From positions 1 through 64,000 of the forward strand of contig NZ_JAFCGY010000018.1 of the NCBI RefSeq assembly GCF_016836705.1: a DNA stretch of 64,000 nt, written 5' to 3'. The notes under the pieces were generated by a model that did not search any database, had not been told where the DNA came from, and saw only the letters and a list, made by a program, of their open reading frames with translations. The stretch's first letter is position 1, and every line of letters begins with the position of its first letter. Made by a program: the position numbers and the translations under genes. The stretch comes from Mesorhizobium caraganae (GTDB lineage: Bacteria > Pseudomonadota > Alphaproteobacteria > Rhizobiales > Rhizobiaceae). Below, in pieces: positions 61,583 through 64,000 of the stretch.

Positions 61583-63109
61583 ATGGCGCTGGCGGCGAAA
61601 CTACAGCTACGACAATCCCAGTCGCTGGTGATGACGCCGCAACTGATGCAGTCGATCAGGCTGCTGCAGCTCACCCATATCGAGCTCGACCACTTCATCG
61701 ACGACGAGATCGAGCGCAATCCGTTGCTGGAGCGCGCCGAGCCCCAGGATGACGCCGCAAGTGACCAGGTGCAGAAGGGCGACGCCGCGCCTGAGCCTGC
61801 CGCCGATGGCGACTGGTTCGAGAGCGAGACGGCGTGGAGCGCCGAAGCAATCTCGGACAAGCTCGACAGCTCGCTGGAGAACCTGTTTCCAGACGATCCC
61901 GGCACCAGCGAGCGACTCGGTCCCGACCTGACGGCGCAGTGGAAGTCGGCCACCGGCAATGGTTCGTCCGGCTCGTCCGAAGGCTTCGACGTCGGCGACA
62001 TGGCCGCCGCGGCGATCACGCTGCGTCAGCATGTCGGCGAGCAGATCGCGCTTGCCTTTGCCGATCCGGCTGCAAGGCTGATTGCCGGCGAACTGGCCGA
62101 TGGCCTGGACGAGGCAGGCTATCTGCGCGCCGATCCCGCCGAGATCGCGAAGCGGCTCGGCGCCGATCAGGCCATGGTGGCCAAGATGCTGGCCGTTTGC
62201 CAGACATTCGAGCCGGTCGGCCTGTTTGCGCGCGACCTTGCCGAGTGCCTGTCGCTGCAGCTTGCCGTGCGCGATCGCCTCGATCCGGCGATGAAGACGC
62301 TGGTCGGCAACCTTGAACTCCTGGCGCGGCGCGATTTCCAGACGCTGAAGCGGCTTTGCGGGGTCGACGAGGAGGATCTCCTCGACATGTTGGCCGAAAT
62401 CCGCGCGCTCGACCCGCGCCCGGGCATGGCGTTCTCGGGCGGCACCAGCGACGCCATCGTCGCCGATGTCGAAGTCCGCGCCGCCAATGACGGCAGCTGG
62501 ACGGTCGAGCTCAACGCCGAGACGCTGCCGCGGGTTCTGGTCGACCACATTTATTTCGCCCAGGTCTCGCCGCAGGCCAAGAACCAGGCGGAGAAGGATT
62601 TTTTGGCCGAATGCCTGCAGAACGCCAATTGGCTGACGCGCAGCCTCGACCAGCGGGCAAAGACGATCCTGAAAGTGGCGTCGGAAATCGTGCGCCAGCA
62701 GGACGCTTTTCTGGTCCATGGCGTGCGTCATCTCAGGCCGCTCAACCTGCGCACGGTGGCCGATGCCATCGGCATGCACGAATCGACCGTCAGCCGCGTG
62801 ACGGCCAACAAATACATGCTGACGCCGCGCGGCGTGTTCGAGCTGCGCTATTTCTTCACCGCTTCGATCGCGGCATCGGGCGGTGGCGACGCGCATTCCT
62901 CGGAAGCGGTGCGCGACCGCATCAAGCAGCTGATCGACGAGGAAAAGCCCGCAGACGTGCTGTCCGATGACGCCATCGTCGACATGTTGAAAGAAAGCGG
63001 CGTCGATATTGCCAGGCGCACCGTGGCCAAATACCGCGAGGGCATGAACATTCCCTCATCGGTGCAGAGGCGGCGCGAGAAGCGCGCTCTGGCCAGCGCC
63101 GGGCGCTAG
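61583..63109 (+). CDS. rpoN: RNA polymerase sigma-54 factor
   Basis: The product (508 aa) has the Gln-rich activator-interacting region I (LQLRQSQSLVMTPQLMQSIR), an acidic region II, the core-binding domain (PGMAFS, FLVHGVRHLRPLNLRTVADA), the helix-turn-helix (HESTVSRVTANKYMLTPRGV) and the RpoN box (ARRTVAKYREGMNIPSSVQR). It directs transcription of nitrogen fixation, nitrogen scavenging and dicarboxylate transport genes in rhizobia. The lptB-rpoN-hpf order is conserved. Confidence 0.98.
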   Translation: MALAAKLQLRQSQSLVMTPQLMQSIRLLQLTHIELDHFIDDEIERNPLLERAEPQDDAASDQVQKGDAAPEPAADGDWFESETAWSAEAISDKLDSSLENLFPDDPGTSERLGPDLTAQWKSATGNGSSGSSEGFDVGDMAAAAITLRQHVGEQIALAFADPAARLIAGELADGLDEAGYLRADPAEIAKRLGADQAMVAKMLAVCQTFEPVGLFARDLAECLSLQLAVRDRLDPAMKTLVGNLELLARRDFQTLKRLCGVDEEDLLDMLAEIRALDPRPGMAFSGGTSDAIVADVEVRAANDGSWTVELNAETLPRVLVDHIYFAQVSPQAKNQAEKDFLAECLQNANWLTRSLDQRAKTILKVASEIVRQQDAFLVHGVRHLRPLNLRTVADAIGMHESTVSRVTANKYMLTPRGVFELRYFFTASIAASGGGDAHSSEAVRDRIKQLIDEEKPADVLSDDAIVDMLKESGVDIARRTVAKYREGMNIPSSVQRRREKRALASAGR

Positions 63110-63403
63110 TTCTGCTTGCCCGACACGGCTTTTGCTGTGGCTGGATTTCCACAACTCTAGGCCTTCATTGACAAGCCGCAATGAAGTGTCTAGAAGCCCG
63201 CCCGCATGAGACGGGCTGAATTGCCCGCATGCGGATGGTCCGTCACGATGAAGGCCACGGGACGGCCGAGAAGGCGGATTGTGATCAACCGGAAAGTTCG
63301 GATCTAAAATCGGCGCGAGTTGACGCCGCAAAGCTTGTGCGCACGGACCACGAGTATAAACTCTGGCCAGTTTGAAGCCTGAGCAAGGAAGGTCAGTTTT
63401 CAG

Positions 63404-63988
63404 ATGAAGCTGCGCATATCGGGAAAGCACATGGATATCGGCGATGCGTTTCGTACGCGCATCACCGACCGTGTCGGAGAGGCGATCGGAAAATATTTCG
63501 ACCGCGGTTTTTCAGGGCATGTCACGGTCATCAAATCGGGTTCGCGTTACTCCGCCGACTGCATGATCAGGCTGGATTCCGGCGCTTCGCTGCAGGCGAC
63601 CGGGGACGCCCAGGATCCAACGCTTGCCTTCGAGGCGGCTGCGGATCGCCTCGAAACGCGGCTTCGGCGTTACAAGCGCCGGCTGAAATCGCACAATTCA
63701 GGCAACGGAAATGGCGAAATCACCGACATCGCCTATACGGTGATGGCGCCGCTTGCCGACGACGACGAGGAGATTCCGGAGGATTTCGCGCCGGCCATCG
63801 TCGCCGAATCAACCATGACACTGCAGACCATGTCGGTGGCGTCGGCAGTCATCGAGCTCGACACCAAGGACAGCCCGGTCTTCGTCTTCCGCAACGCCGG
63901 AAACGACCACCTCAACATCGTCTATCGGCGGCCGGACGGAAATATCGGCTGGATCGACCCGTCCACGACCAAAGTCGCACAAGGATGA
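63404..63988 (+). CDS. hpf: Ribosome hibernation promoting factor, long form
   Basis: The product (194 aa) has an N-terminal HPF/RaiA domain (MKLRISGKHMDIGDAFRTRI, RLETRLRRYKRRLKSHN) and a C-terminal dimerisation domain (DSPVFVFRNAGNDHLNIVYR, GNIGWIDP). The long form pairs two 70S ribosomes into 100S particles in stationary phase. It lies downstream of rpoN, the conserved place; a ptsN gene would be expected just beyond the window edge. Confidence 0.96.
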   Translation: MKLRISGKHMDIGDAFRTRITDRVGEAIGKYFDRGFSGHVTVIKSGSRYSADCMIRLDSGASLQATGDAQDPTLAFEAAADRLETRLRRYKRRLKSHNSGNGNGEITDIAYTVMAPLADDDEEIPEDFAPAIVAESTMTLQTMSVASAVIELDTKDSPVFVFRNAGNDHLNIVYRRPDGNIGWIDPSTTKVAQG

Positions 63989-64000
63989 CGACAATAGTCG

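Noticed and set aside
63320..63360. Promoter pair TTGACG / TATAAA upstream of hpf
   Set aside because: The two hexamers are 29 bp apart, too far for a sigma-70 promoter, and no better pair was seen.

Overview
The window is chromosomal DNA of an alphaproteobacterium of the order Rhizobiales, most probably a Mesorhizobium. Support comes from the uniformly high G+C, the lptC-lptA-lptB-rpoN-hpf block at the right end, an olsB gene for ornithine lipids, the cysG/DUF2849/cysI/cysH/DUF934 sulfur operon, a candidate CtrA box, and Rhizobiales-type intergenic palindromes. The genus is an inference from gene content and order. No rRNA, tRNA, CRISPR array, insertion sequence or prophage was recognised.

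Layout. 0-9 kb: a partial ORF on the left edge, then a LacI-family regulator divergent from a carbohydrate ABC operon (binding protein, two permeases, ATPase) that continues into a sugar isomerase/epimerase, a Gfo/Idh/MocA dehydrogenase and an aldo/keto reductase. Two near-identical LacI-type operators lie in the divergent region, one over the predicted transcription start. 9-15.5 kb: an exported-protease locus with two secreted trypsin-fold proteases, a Tat-exported caspase-like protease, a secreted CXXC protein, a membrane protein and the debris of a WD40 gene. 15.6-22.7 kb: zur, an inverted-repeat element, polA, a probable small RNA with three C-rich loops, an M20 peptidase, a short RNase D-like exonuclease and small proteins. 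22.8-28.3 kb: a conserved unknown gene, a gene-poor stretch, and a signalling operon (DUF3068 membrane protein, histidine kinase, CheY-like regulator, REC-GGDEF diguanylate cyclase). 28.6-36 kb: a class A penicillin-binding protein behind a CtrA-like box, SDR and MDR oxidoreductases, an AraC regulator, a CPA2 cation/proton antiporter and a host-attachment-family protein. 36-41.4 kb: assimilatory sulfur genes. 41.4-50.4 kb: GMC oxidoreductase, a frameshifted DJ-1/PfpI gene behind two GntR-type operators, a fatty acid desaturase, grpE, a TRIC-type channel between short tandem-repeat arrays, olsB and a hybrid kinase. 50.4-58.9 kb: acuI-like reductase, lspA, two methyltransferases, a WYL/VOC/EVE operon, ornithine cyclodeaminase family, LapA-like protein, ihfB and sppA. 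59.2-64 kb: LPS export genes, rpoN and hpf.

Most of the right half is conserved core genome. The stretches most likely to hold new biology are the protease/caspase locus, the C-loop small RNA beside polA, the DUF3068-kinase-cyclase operon, and the dense regulatory DNA in front of the broken PfpI gene. All functions are read from sequence motifs and remembered family knowledge; no database search was run.
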